Part shown: piece after piece, positions 1-8,326 of the stretch
Layout of the letters: every line of letters begins with the position of its first letter
Position numbering within the stretch: the stretch's first letter is position 1
NCBI GenBank assembly: GCA_022450395.1
Contig: JAKUQE010000027.1
Span: 1-41,985, forward strand
DNA: 41,985 bases
Reading direction: 5' to 3'
Origin: Dehalococcoidia bacterium
GTDB lineage: Bacteria; Chloroflexota; Dehalococcoidia; Lucifugimonadales; UBA3495
The notes under the pieces: model-generated
Seen by the model: only the letters and a program-made list of their open reading frames with translations
Databases searched by the model: none
Told to the model about the DNA's origin: nothing
Position numbers and translations under genes: made by a program

Positions 1-711
1 GGCGCGGGAGCAATTGGTGAGATTGCTGAAGAAGATGTGTTGCTGTCGCCCGGACTGAGAATGCCGGTGGAGTGGAGCCGCCGCCTGGCGGAAACAATGG
101 GAGCCGTTCCCGGTGATATGGTCCTGCTGATGGCCGGGCGCGGCAAGCAAGTGAACACCTGGCTAAGCGCCATGCGAGATCACATGGGAAAAACCCTGGG
201 GCTGGCCGACCCTCAAACATTAGCTTTCGCGTTTGTCACAAAGTTTCCTCTATTCGATTGGAACGCGGACCGAAACCGGTGGGACTCTTCCCACCATCCA
301 TTTACATCGCCCGCGGAAGGCCAAGAAGATTTGCTGGAAGGAGAGGACCTGGGCTCCATCGATTCAAAAGCCTATGACCTGGTCTGTAACGGATCGGAGC
401 TGGCTAGTGGTAGCATACGGATCCATCACCGTGAGGAACAGGAAAAGATTTTTCGAATCCTGGGATATTCTAATGAGGAAATTAACGAGAAGTTTGGCCA
501 AATCCTTGAAGCCTTCGAGTACGGCGCTCCGCCCCACGGCGGCATCGCCCCCGGCATCGACCGCCTGGTAGCGATTCTGGCCCGCACAACCTCCATCCGC
601 GATGTCATCGCCTTCCCCAAAACCCAAACGGGAGCGGACCTACTGTTCGGCTCTCCGGCCCCGGTGGAACCGGACCAACTGAAAGAACTGGAGTTGCGCT
701 TGCTTGGGTAA
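1..711 (+). CDS. aspS: Aspartyl-tRNA synthetase, C-terminal part
   Basis: Frame 1 is open from the first base, so this is the C-terminal 236 residues of a gene that begins outside the window. The enzyme charges tRNA-Asp (or Asp and Asn in non-discriminating forms) in the cytoplasm. The visible part holds the end of the bacterial insertion domain and the class II catalytic core. The segment [10 protein letters not shown] followed by HHPFTSP is typical of bacterial AspRS. Motif 3 is [14 protein letters not shown], with the ATP-binding arginine. The C-terminus, with a [12 protein letters not shown] segment, matches the usual family ending. A strong hairpin terminator follows. Whether it is the discriminating type cannot be judged from this part alone. 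Confidence 0.95.
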   Translation, partial: GAGAIGEIAEEDVLLSPGLRMPVEWSRRLAETMGAVPGDMVLLMAGRGKQVNTWLSAMRDHMGKTLGLADPQTLAFAFVTKFPLFDWNADRNRWDSSHHPFTSPAEGQEDLLEGEDLGSIDSKAYDLVCNGSELASGSIRIHHREEQEKIFRILGYSNEEINEKFGQILEAFEYGAPPHGGIAPGIDRLVAILARTTSIRDVIAFPKTQTGADLLFGSPAPVEPDQLKELELRLLG

Positions 712-780
712 CGTAACCGAGCGGGTAACGACAAGAGCCGTAACAATATAGCAATGTAGGAAGAACAAAAACCGGTAAAG

Positions 781-820
781 ACAACAAGAGGCCCGGGGAT
801 GTCCCCGGGCCTCTTGTTGT
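781..820. terminator. Bidirectional terminator between aspS and fda
   Basis: A perfect inverted repeat: a 19-bp arm beginning ACAACAAGAGGCCC, a 2-nt TG loop, and the exact reverse complement. It lies between two convergent genes. Each arm carries a short T-rich end (CTTGTTGT), so it can act on both strands. Confidence 0.88.
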
Positions 821-862
821 CTTATTGAATCGGAGCGCTTCGCCTAGACGGCCCGTCGTTTT

Positions 863-1879
863 CTAGTCTTCAGGAACGTATTTACCCTGTCGAGCCGCGC
901 TGGTCAGTCTCGCCCGCGTGTAAAAAGCCAAGGCGGCTGCTTCCGTGTTCTCCGCCTTTCCCGCCCACGCGGATAGAGGAGCTCCCTGAAGACTTCTGCC
1001 AAAACTGAACGTAAGCTGCCAGGGCGTTCCAAGTTCGGTTGTCTTTTGATTGATGGCGTTTAGGTTGGCCGTCACCGAATTATCAGGCTCGCCACCGGAG
1101 AGGAAGACCACACCGGGGACCGACGCCGGCAGCACCCGTTTAAAGCACTCAATGGTCCTCTCCGCGACCTCGTCGGGGTCAGCTCGCTGGGCCGCCGAGC
1201 CGCCGGAGATCACCATGCTGGGCTTCAGCAACATTCCCTCTAGAAGGACCTTTTGTTGGGCCAGCTGGTCGAATACCTCCCGCAGGGTTTCTTCGGTAAT
1301 CTCGAAGCATCTTTCAATGCTGTGGTCGCCATCGCGCAGGATCTCCGGTTCCACGATGGGCACCAATCCTGCTTCTTGGCTCAAGGCCGCGAAACGGGCC
1401 AGGGAATGGGCATTGGCGTTCAAACCGTATGGAGTTGGGGTATCGTCGGCGATATTGATCACCGCCCGCCACTTGGTGAAGCCTGCTCCTAACTCAACAT
1501 ATTCATTGAGCCGGCCCCGCAGACCGTCTAATCCCTCGGTCACCAACTCATCGGGAGCCTCGGGAAGAGGGATAGTGCCTTTGTCGACTTTGATCCCGGG
1601 GATCATACCCTGGTCGGTAAGCACTTTTACCAACGGCGTTCCGTCAGCGCCCTCCTGGCGAATCGTTTCGTCGAACAGGATTACGCCGCTGATAAAATCA
1701 GAAACTCCGGCGGTGCGAAACAGCATCTCGCGGTAATCGCGCCGGGTCTTCTCGGTGGACTCCACGTTGATGCTTTCAAACCGTCTTTTGATGGTGCCGC
1801 CGCTTTCGTCGGCTGCCAAGATGCCCTTTTTATCGGCAACCAGCGCCTGAGCGGTCTTTACTAGCCGTTGCTTATCCAT
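863..1879 (-). CDS. fda: Class I fructose-bisphosphate aldolase
   Basis: 338 residues. It catalyses reversible aldol cleavage of fructose-1,6-bisphosphate to DHAP and glyceraldehyde-3-phosphate by a Schiff-base mechanism. The family signature is clear: ILAADES near residues 20-26, the FTKWR lysine near 136, the VEPEI glutamate near 177, and EGMLLKPSM, whose lysine (about 219) forms the Schiff base. Length is normal for the vertebrate-like class I family rather than the metal-dependent class II enzymes. The ATG start is preceded by a good ribosome-binding site (AGAGGGAG). It lies 53 bp downstream of the FBPase gene on the same strand, so the pair probably forms a gluconeogenic or Calvin-type hexose-phosphate operon. 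Confidence 0.95.
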   Translation of the reverse strand: MDKQRLVKTAQALVADKKGILAADESGGTIKRRFESINVESTEKTRRDYREMLFRTAGVSDFISGVILFDETIRQEGADGTPLVKVLTDQGMIPGIKVDKGTIPLPEAPDELVTEGLDGLRGRLNEYVELGAGFTKWRAVINIADDTPTPYGLNANAHSLARFAALSQEAGLVPIVEPEILRDGDHSIERCFEITEETLREVFDQLAQQKVLLEGMLLKPSMVISGGSAAQRADPDEVAERTIECFKRVLPASVPGVVFLSGGEPDNSVTANLNAINQKTTELGTPWQLTFSFGRSLQGAPLSAWAGKAENTEAAALAFYTRARLTSAARQGKYVPED

Positions 1880-1932
1880 CGATCACTCCCTCTTCCCACT
1901 TCTCTAGATTAATCCTGCAGTAAGCATGGCTG

Positions 1933-2910
1933 TTAGCCGGCTCTAATCACGGCCACTGTTTCCTCGACGACATCTTTATTCCCCAAGATCAAAGGCGTCC
2001 TTTGGTGTAACTGCTGGGGGACAATGTCCATGATTCGCTCATAGCCCGTCGAAGCGGCCCCGCCGGCCTGTTCGGCCACAAACCCCAGAGGATTCGCCTC
2101 ATACATCAGCCGGAGGCGGCCGTCTTTGCGGATCTGGTCGGCGGGGTAGGCGAAGATACCGCCCTTCAAGAGGTTCCTGTGGAAATCGGCCACCAAGGAA
2201 CCGACATACCGCTGCGAATACTTATTCCGGAGCAAGGCGATGGCCTTCTGTGTGGGCTCGTCCAAGACCTTGTTGTTGCCCTCGTTAGTGCTGTAGTAAA
2301 GACAAGTCTCGGGAATCTTAATTTCGGGATGGGTCAGGGCATAGGCCCCAGATTCAGTGTCTAAAGTGAAACCAAGGACGTTGTTCTTGGTCGCCAGGAC
2401 TAACACGGTGCTTGAACCATAGACGACGTAGGCTGCCGCGACCTGCTCGCTGCCCGGTCTGAGCAAAGAGTCGTCGTTCACCGTCTCGCCGGGCTTCTTC
2501 GGCCAGATCCCAAAGATGGAGCCGATACTCACCGCCACATCGATGTTCGACGATCCGTCCAAGGGGTCCATCAACACGATATACCCGTCGCCCGTGTTAC
2601 CCTGGACGATAACCGGCATTTCGATCTCTTCGCACCCTATGGCGGCGACTTGACCGGACTGGGAGAGGGTCTCCACAAAGATGTCCGAACTGGCCTTATC
2701 CAGACGTTGGACGATCTCGTTCTGGACGTTGGTCTCACCCGTCGTACCCAGGATGTCGGCCAAGGCGGCTTGCCGGACCTGCTGTTGGACCTGGCAAGAA
2801 CCCTCGGCGATCGCCATGATTACCGCGCCCAGGCCACTGTTGTGACCTTGTCCCATTCTCTCCGAGGCTAGGTATTCTTGTAGAGAAGTACGATTCGCTG
2901 CTACTACCAC
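1933..2910 (-). CDS. fbp: Class I fructose-1,6-bisphosphatase
   Basis: 325 residues. It hydrolyses fructose-1,6-bisphosphate to fructose-6-phosphate, the committed step of gluconeogenesis. The metal-binding signature DPLDGSSNID is at about residues 115-124, with an acidic CEEIE segment just before it at about 93-97. This places it in FBPase class I, and length is typical. The start is GTG, chosen because GGGAGGTGAA lies just upstream. It is the first gene of the fbp-fda pair and is transcribed divergently from a SorC-type regulator that may respond to fructose-1,6-bisphosphate or triose phosphates. That link is inferred from position and from the related CggR. Confidence 0.95.
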   Translation of the reverse strand: MVVAANRTSLQEYLASERMGQGHNSGLGAVIMAIAEGSCQVQQQVRQAALADILGTTGETNVQNEIVQRLDKASSDIFVETLSQSGQVAAIGCEEIEMPVIVQGNTGDGYIVLMDPLDGSSNIDVAVSIGSIFGIWPKKPGETVNDDSLLRPGSEQVAAAYVVYGSSTVLVLATKNNVLGFTLDTESGAYALTHPEIKIPETCLYYSTNEGNNKVLDEPTQKAIALLRNKYSQRYVGSLVADFHRNLLKGGIFAYPADQIRKDGRLRLMYEANPLGFVAEQAGGAASTGYERIMDIVPQQLHQRTPLILGNKDVVEETVAVIRAG

Positions 2911-3021
2911 ACTTCACCTCCCGCACAAATGTTGTTTCTGCCACATCTGACTATATTTCTCTACCAACGGTAGCAAACTCCTGTAGCTGGCTGGCAAGGC
3001 CCGGGTTTCCGAAGATTATGC

Positions 3022-3113
3022 GGAATATTATTCCTTGGTTGCACCATAAAGGTATAATATATTGCAAGCACTCCGGCAATCCCCGTCGAATATTCAATAA
3101 TGCTTTAATATTC
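3022..3113. promoter_or_regulatory. Divergent fbp / SorC-regulator control region
   Basis: This AT-rich intergenic stretch contains a 13-bp palindrome GGAATATTATTCC (3022-3034), a TATAAT -10-like box (3053-3058) pointing rightward, and an inverted repeat GAATATT (3088-3094) ... AATATTC (3107-3113) with a 12-bp spacer. GAATATT half-sites therefore occur three times around a putative promoter, which suggests operator sites for the adjacent regulator. No convincing -35 box is visible. Confidence 0.5.
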
Positions 3114-3130
3114 CCCGAAGGAAATCAGTG

Positions 3131-4318
3131 ATGAGCATTTCTCCCCAAACTGGCTCCAACCAATCTACGGCAAGAGTAGATCCGTTAGATCGATTCGCTT
3201 TGGAAATCGCCAGGCGGAACAAGCTGGAAGGAGAAAGTTTGCAAAAATTGGCGAACATCTTTCCGGCAGGCGCTACAACTTTGCATAGAAAACTCAAAGG
3301 TTGGCTGGAAGAAGGGCGCTTCGATCTGATCGACAAGTGGACCGGCCAACCAACCACTTCACAAGCCGCCACAGCCATAGATGAAGCTTTGGGAGAGCGA
3401 TTGGCACGGGGGACCGCGATTCGGCGAGCCCGGGTGGCCCGTCTAACGGGTGTGGAAGCGGCAGCCGGGGACGACTACCGGATGCACGCAGCCAGCGAAA
3501 GAGGGCAGGCTGCCTACCAAGCAGGGGATTATCTTCACCAGGCCCTGGGAGATGTTGCGGCCCGCTTTCTCTGCGACCGGCTGCGGCCGAATATGACCAT
3601 CGGATTGGCCTCGGGAAGAGGAGTAGCGTTGACTGTAGACCGATTGGAAGACATGGCGAAAGACCGGCGCGAATGGATGAGCGGGTATCAGGATGTCAGG
3701 ATATTCTCTTTGAGCGGCGGCTCATGGATGGGGACTTGGGCGATGCCGTTTAACCGGCCCTTGGATGCCGATGCCAACGTTTTCCATTTGGGCACAATCT
3801 TGCACGTTTCTCCGGATATTCGGACATACGTCGGTTCCTGGCTGCTGGCGGGTGAAAGGGCGGCCGAACAAGCCAGCTATCAAGGGGTCCATCTTGATCT
3901 GGCGATAGTTGGCATAGGCCAACTCAATACGGGGCATCACTTTCTTCGGCCGGACGCGGCGCTGCAACTGGAGAGCATGACCAGTGCTCTGGCCACTATC
4001 CGCGAATTTCAAGACAAGGAAGGGGACGAGCAAGCCAGCATCGCCGACATTTGCCATGTCCTGTTCTATGTGGGCACTGGGCAACCTCACGATCGACTGA
4101 TCGAAGCGATAAACGAGTTGAATAATGTTATGTCTACCCCTCCCAGGAAAACTTTGGAGAGCGCGGAGGAAGTCATTTTGGTGGCAGGTGGAGCACAGAA
4201 AGAAGAAGCTTTGTACCATTTTATTAAAGGAAATTGCCGTGATGCCCCTATCGATCCTGGGCGGGTCACCTTAATCACGGATTCCTGGACAGCTGAGCGG
4301 ATCTTAGAGCGAGGCTGA
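3131..4318 (+). CDS. SorC/CggR-like sugar-binding transcriptional regulator
   Basis: 395 residues from ATG, with AAGGA 8 nt upstream; a GTG 3 nt earlier is possible. An N-terminal helix-turn-helix region covers about residues 20-70, with segments LQKLANIF and TTLHRKLKGWL. It is followed by the SorC-family sugar-phosphate-binding domain: GLASGRGV resembles the phosphate-binding loop and DLAIVGIGQL the conserved strand of this Rossmann-like domain. CggR of this family binds fructose-1,6-bisphosphate. The gene is divergent from fbp-fda, so control of these two genes is a reasonable inference. The family is clear. The effector and targets are not shown by the sequence. Confidence 0.8.
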   Translation: MSISPQTGSNQSTARVDPLDRFALEIARRNKLEGESLQKLANIFPAGATTLHRKLKGWLEEGRFDLIDKWTGQPTTSQAATAIDEALGERLARGTAIRRARVARLTGVEAAAGDDYRMHAASERGQAAYQAGDYLHQALGDVAARFLCDRLRPNMTIGLASGRGVALTVDRLEDMAKDRREWMSGYQDVRIFSLSGGSWMGTWAMPFNRPLDADANVFHLGTILHVSPDIRTYVGSWLLAGERAAEQASYQGVHLDLAIVGIGQLNTGHHFLRPDAALQLESMTSALATIREFQDKEGDEQASIADICHVLFYVGTGQPHDRLIEAINELNNVMSTPPRKTLESAEEVILVAGGAQKEEALYHFIKGNCRDAPIDPGRVTLITDSWTAERILERG

Positions 4319-4369
4319 ATCCTTCATCGCTGTCGTTACAAGAATCAGACTCCCAAGCACCGGCCCGGC

Positions 4370-4397
4370 TTCAAAAACTATAGATTCACGGTATAAT
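4370..4397 (+). promoter_or_regulatory. Putative promoter for the zinc-ribbon/TPR gene
   Basis: TTCAAA (4370-4375), a 16-bp spacer and a perfect TATAAT (4392-4397), about 130 bp before the next rightward gene. The -35 is only a partial match to consensus. Confidence 0.45.
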
Positions 4398-4526
4398 AGT
4401 GTCCTACCATTGTAGAAACCACCAGCCACGGTGTATATTCGGTGTGTGTTCGATGTGGTTTTGCAGGTTTCGCCCTTTGGCCAAGGACTTGGAAACTCAG
4501 AATGGCCGATATGGAGGATAGGCTAA

Positions 4527-5336
4527 ATGCCCCTCTCGGGTATTCCATTCTTGGAGATTATCTCGCTGGCGCTGGTCTTCATGTGGACCATGCGGCTTGC
4601 CCGGTCCAAAGGCCGTAATCCGTGGGCATGGTGCGGCGCTGCTTTGGCGCCGGTTTTACTTACCATGGCGACCGGCAACGGCTCATGGCAGTTAATCAGC
4701 ATGGTGCCCATGGTCGCTCTCCTCTTCATGAAGGCTCCCCGCCCTCAAAGAGGCCCAGGGCCCGCCGGGGTTACCTGCCCAAGGTGTGAGGCGGACCATC
4801 CCCACGGTAGATACTATTGCACCAGTTGCGGTTGGGAATTGACGAAAGCCTACCCGGCAGAGGGAGCGATCGCTGAGGAAACCCCTCGCATAGCCACACT
4901 CACCGAAAGTTTGGAAACGGGAGGGGCAGGGGCTCCACCCACGGAGGCGATAGGGACCGCTTCTGCTCCTGTAGAGTCAACTCAGACCGATGAGCCGCCT
5001 GTTATTGAGTCAGAAGCGGAATCAACTGTTGAAGAAGAGCCTCTACCGCCAGACGTCCGACCTGAAGAACCCTCGGCGGAAGAACCGGCCCCCGCCCCCG
5101 TTCGCCCATTGGCGCCTCTGGTGATTCCAACTGCCGTAAGCTTGACCAATCGTGGGATTGAACGGTTCAATGAGGGGAAAGTCCAAGAGTCTATCGACCA
5201 GTTCACCAAGGCGTTGGCGATGGATTCCAATCACGCCGAAGCCTGGGAGCGGCGAGCGGAGGCCTACACCCGATTAGGCCGAAACGACGAAGCGGATGAA
5301 GACCGGCGCCGTCTGGCGGCTATCAACCCCGCCTGA
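4527..5336 (+). CDS. Membrane protein with zinc ribbon and TPR repeats
   Basis: 269 residues; start ATG with GGAGG upstream. In order: two short hydrophobic segments (about 7-22 and 35-68), a four-cysteine zinc-ribbon-like knuckle (C84, C87, C98, C101), a long Pro/Glu/Ala-rich linker (about 110-198), and a TPR-type helical repeat region at the C-terminus (about 200-269; NRGIERFNEGKVQESIDQF and the following AEAWERRAEAY). This suggests a membrane-tethered scaffold that binds partner proteins. No specific function is recognised. It stands alone between the regulator and a convergent gene cluster. Confidence 0.75.
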   Translation: MPLSGIPFLEIISLALVFMWTMRLARSKGRNPWAWCGAALAPVLLTMATGNGSWQLISMVPMVALLFMKAPRPQRGPGPAGVTCPRCEADHPHGRYYCTSCGWELTKAYPAEGAIAEETPRIATLTESLETGGAGAPPTEAIGTASAPVESTQTDEPPVIESEAESTVEEEPLPPDVRPEEPSAEEPAPAPVRPLAPLVIPTAVSLTNRGIERFNEGKVQESIDQFTKALAMDSNHAEAWERRAEAYTRLGRNDEADEDRRRLAAINPA

Positions 5337-5395
5337 TCCAGTTCCTCTGCCACTGTGGGTGACCGGCCCCGGCTGATCCACCTCTCGATAGCGCC

Positions 5396-5460
5396 GAGGT
5401 TCGGAAAGTTCACCACGAACGGCAATATACCGTTTGACCCGAGCCCGTTGAAGGCCTTTC
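5396..5460. repeat. Diverged copy of a dispersed palindromic repeat
   Basis: The arms CACCACGAACGG and CCGTTTGACCCGAG plus CCGTTGAAGG resemble the widespread CCGTTCGTCCTGAG...GTCGAAGG palindromic element. The right arm matches about 20 of 25 positions of the copy at 9990-10130. It sits between two convergent genes. Confidence 0.45.
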
Positions 5461-5486
5461 CCTTTCCGATAGTGATTCCACCCGCC

Positions 5487-6260
5487 CTAAACCGCCATGA
5501 TGTGATAGCCGGCATCAACCGGAATGATTGAACCGGTGATTCCGCTAGACAGGTCGCTGCAGAGAAACAAAGCCGTTTTTGCCACCTCGTCCATGGATAT
5601 GTTGCGGCCCAACGGCGCGGTCGCGGAGTGTTGCCTCTTCATGTCCTGAAACCCGCCGATCCCCCGCGCGGATAGAGTGTCCAGCGGTCCCGCCGAAATG
5701 GCATTCACCCGAATATTCTGGCCACCATGCTCCGCTGCCAATTGGCGTACCTCGTGCTCCAAAGCAGCCTTCGCCGTTCCCATAATGTTGTATCCAGGGT
5801 AAACGCGCTGGGATGCGTTAAATGTCATGGTGACTACGCTGCCGCCGCCAGGCATCAATGCCGCGGCGTGGCGCACCAGGGGCAGCAGAGTATAGGCGCT
5901 GACTTCCAGGGCGATGCGGAATCCTTCCCGGGATGTATCGGAAAAACGGCCGGTAAGGTCTTCACGGTTGGCGAAAGCGATGCTGTGAACCAGAAAGGAA
6001 ATCTCCCCGAAATTCTCTCCTACCTGACGGAAAACTTCTTCCACTTGGGAGTCATCGGTCGCGTCACAGGGCATGGTCAAAGCGCCGTCCAACGTATCGG
6101 CCAGCTTGGTAACCCGGTCTTTGACCCGGTCATTCTGGTAAGTGAGGGCCAGCCGAGCCCCGGCTTGGGCGAGGATGCTGGCTATCCCCCAAGCGATGCT
6201 CCTATCGTTGGCTACGCCGATAATGACTCCGTTCTTGCCGGAGAGGTCTATCGAATACAA
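5487..6260 (-). CDS. fabI: Enoyl-[acyl-carrier-protein] reductase (FabI)
   Basis: 257 residues. It reduces trans-2-enoyl-ACP with NAD(P)H in the last step of each fatty-acid elongation cycle. The FabI-type nucleotide-binding start GVANDRSIAWGIA is at residues 15-27. The FabI catalytic pattern Y-x6-K is at Y157 and K164, not the Y-x3-K of other SDR proteins. Length is normal. The start is TTG, supported by GGAGG nine bases upstream, and it lies only 6 bp after the preceding SDR gene. It is the last gene of the leftward F420/LLM/SDR cluster. Two FabF-type condensing enzymes are encoded elsewhere in the window. Confidence 0.95.
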   Translation of the reverse strand: MYSIDLSGKNGVIIGVANDRSIAWGIASILAQAGARLALTYQNDRVKDRVTKLADTLDGALTMPCDATDDSQVEEVFRQVGENFGEISFLVHSIAFANREDLTGRFSDTSREGFRIALEVSAYTLLPLVRHAAALMPGGGSVVTMTFNASQRVYPGYNIMGTAKAALEHEVRQLAAEHGGQNIRVNAISAGPLDTLSARGIGGFQDMKRQHSATAPLGRNISMDEVAKTALFLCSDLSSGITGSIIPVDAGYHIMAV

Positions 6261-6266
6261 CCGGGA

Positions 6267-7223
6267 TTACCTCCGAACGTCCAAGTGCTGTCCGTACCAA
6301 TTCCCCGTCTGTCGAATGGCGTGTTCATGGGTAGTATATCGGAATCCAGGAAAAGCGCCGGCGAACTTGCTGCCGTCAAGAACCATGGGTTCCTCGAATT
6401 CATAGACAAGCTCGGTCATTTCCCGTGCCACCGAGCCGAACATGCCCCTTACCCGGAAATAACCCCGGCCCATGGCCTTCATTCTGGCCTTGGTGCCGGC
6501 CGCTTCGAACGCCATTCCTATGAACTGTTTACCAGTTATAGGGCCCGCCCCAGGCACATGCCAAACCTGCCCGTAAGACGCTTCAGAGGAGCCTAGGATA
6601 CAGCAGGCAGTCGCCGCGTCATGGATGTAGATCAGGTCATGGGGTACTTCCAATTTTCCGGGCCAGGCCGCGGTACGCCCGTCCAATGCTGCTTGGAAGA
6701 TGGGGCTCATTAACCAGTTAGTGACGTTAGGACCGTAATATTCTGGAAAACGCGCGATCACGACTTTTACATCGGCCATCAGATTGGCGTCGATGAGCTT
6801 TCGCTCCAATTCATTGCGGAGCTGACCTTGCTTGCTGGTTGCCGCCAATGGATGGTCTTCGTTCGCGGGCGTCATGCGCAGGGGGCCGTAGCCGTAAACG
6901 TTTCCGGGGAAGACGAGACGTGCCCGTGCTTCCCTCGCCCCGGCCAATATATTATCGGTTATCGCAGGCATCACGGTGTACCACTTTTCAAATGGAACGT
7001 TGATGCAGTGGTATATCACGGTCGCGTTCCGGCACACAAGGCGAACGCTCTCTGCGTTGGCGCCATCGCCGATGACAATATCGGCTTCGGGAGGTAGGAC
7101 TCTGCGGGCGCGGTCCACGTCCCGTACCACAGCTCGTACACTCTTGCCTAGTCCCGACAGGACCCCGACGATCGCCGACCCCAACGCTCCCGCCGCGCCT
7201 ATGACGACGTGCTTCTCTTCCAT
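6267..7223 (-). CDS. NAD-dependent epimerase/dehydratase-family SDR protein
   Basis: 318 residues; ATG preceded by AGGAG. An N-terminal Rossmann fold carries GAAGALGSAIVG (residues 9-20). The middle region, with LVFPGNVYGYG and RFPEYYGPN, is that of extended SDR sugar-nucleotide epimerases/dehydratases. The catalytic tyrosine of the usual YxxxK appears to be missing: the corresponding place reads ATSKQGQ. It may therefore be catalytically unusual or act as a reductase on another substrate. It lies between the LLM oxidoreductase and fabI on the same strand, 6 bp before fabI. The substrate is not predictable from sequence. Confidence 0.8.
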   Translation of the reverse strand: MEEKHVVIGAAGALGSAIVGVLSGLGKSVRAVVRDVDRARRVLPPEADIVIGDGANAESVRLVCRNATVIYHCINVPFEKWYTVMPAITDNILAGAREARARLVFPGNVYGYGPLRMTPANEDHPLAATSKQGQLRNELERKLIDANLMADVKVVIARFPEYYGPNVTNWLMSPIFQAALDGRTAAWPGKLEVPHDLIYIHDAATACCILGSSEASYGQVWHVPGAGPITGKQFIGMAFEAAGTKARMKAMGRGYFRVRGMFGSVAREMTELVYEFEEPMVLDGSKFAGAFPGFRYTTHEHAIRQTGNWYGQHLDVRR

Positions 7224-7284
7224 AGGCTCCTCTCCTGGCCGCCCGGGAGTCCGGCGGCCAAAATCCCTGAAATCGAAATCCCAA

Positions 7285-8259
7285 TCACATGAAGGCCGGA
7301 GCCACCCGGTCTAAGAACAGTTCCAATTGCCGTTGCGGTTGGAAAGAAGCGAACCGCAGAATCAAAGTGTCCGCTCCGGCCTCTACGTATTCCGACATGC
7401 GCTGCGACACACGTTCCGAGCCGCCGAAGGGTCCCCAACGGGAACCCCAGATGTCGGCTCCGTAGTACCGTGTCAGAAACTTCCCAGCCTCCGCCTCTGC
7501 TTGTTTCGTGTCTTCCGTCATGTTCACCGTCAGGTAGAACACCTTCTCCAGTTGGCTTGGGTCCCGGCCCAGGTCAGCCGTCATGCTAGAAACCTGCTCC
7601 ACTACCTGTTTGTATTCTTCGGGGGTATCCGATATCGAGATTATACCGTCGCCAAACCGGGCGGCCCGCAGGAACTGAGCTTCCCTCGCTTTGGCCCGCC
7701 AGTGGCACGCCAAAAGGACCGGCGTCCCTCCCGGCCTCGCCGGATTGGGACCTATCTCCACCTGGTCTAACTGAAAATGCTTCCCGGAGAAGGTTGCCTG
7801 GCGTCCGGCTCCCAATTCTCGAACGATCTGGACGATTTCTTCCAGGCGGGAAACCCGCCTTCGGTGGTCGATTCCCGCCGCCTGCCATTCCCGGCGTTGA
7901 TCTTCGTTGAACGCGCCGCCAACTCCCGCGGCGACGACCAGCCGGCCTTTGGAGATCAGGTCGACCGTGGCCATGGTCTGAGCTAGGAGCACGGGTTGGC
8001 GCAGGGCCGCCAAAAGCACCGCCGTGCCCAAACGGACCCGCTGCGTCACCGCCGCCACCGCCGCCAGGGCGGTCAGGGGTTCCAGCCTGGGTTTGGCGGT
8101 TAGACTGTCTCCAACCCAGACCGAATCTAGGCCGGCTGCCTCGGCTTGGCATGCCAGATCAAGCACTGTTTCCGCGCTGTTTGGCGGCTCATCACCCAAC
8201 AAGATACCTCTGGTCGGCAGCAGCACTCCTAGTTTAACTCGGCTGTTTGCCTGGTTCAT
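7285..8259 (-). CDS. LLM-class flavin/F420-dependent oxidoreductase
   Basis: 324 residues with the bacterial luciferase-like TIM-barrel fold. The N-terminal strand KLGVLLPTRG, then LTALAAVAAVTQRVRLGTAVL and GRLVVAAGVGG, are typical of the F420-dependent branch (glucose-6-phosphate dehydrogenase, Mer and related enzymes). It follows cofC by 67 bp on the same strand, which makes F420 a likely cofactor, although FMN is also used in this superfamily. The ATG start has only a weak ribosome-binding site (GAAAG). The substrate is unknown. It is the first of three LLM proteins in the window. Confidence 0.85.
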   Translation of the reverse strand: MNQANSRVKLGVLLPTRGILLGDEPPNSAETVLDLACQAEAAGLDSVWVGDSLTAKPRLEPLTALAAVAAVTQRVRLGTAVLLAALRQPVLLAQTMATVDLISKGRLVVAAGVGGAFNEDQRREWQAAGIDHRRRVSRLEEIVQIVRELGAGRQATFSGKHFQLDQVEIGPNPARPGGTPVLLACHWRAKAREAQFLRAARFGDGIISISDTPEEYKQVVEQVSSMTADLGRDPSQLEKVFYLTVNMTEDTKQAEAEAGKFLTRYYGADIWGSRWGPFGGSERVSQRMSEYVEAGADTLILRFASFQPQRQLELFLDRVAPAFM

Positions 8260-8326
8260 TTAGTCTTTCGATCGGCGAAGCATATTATGGAAGAAATTCG
8301 CCCAAGCTGGTATCGCCGAATATGCA

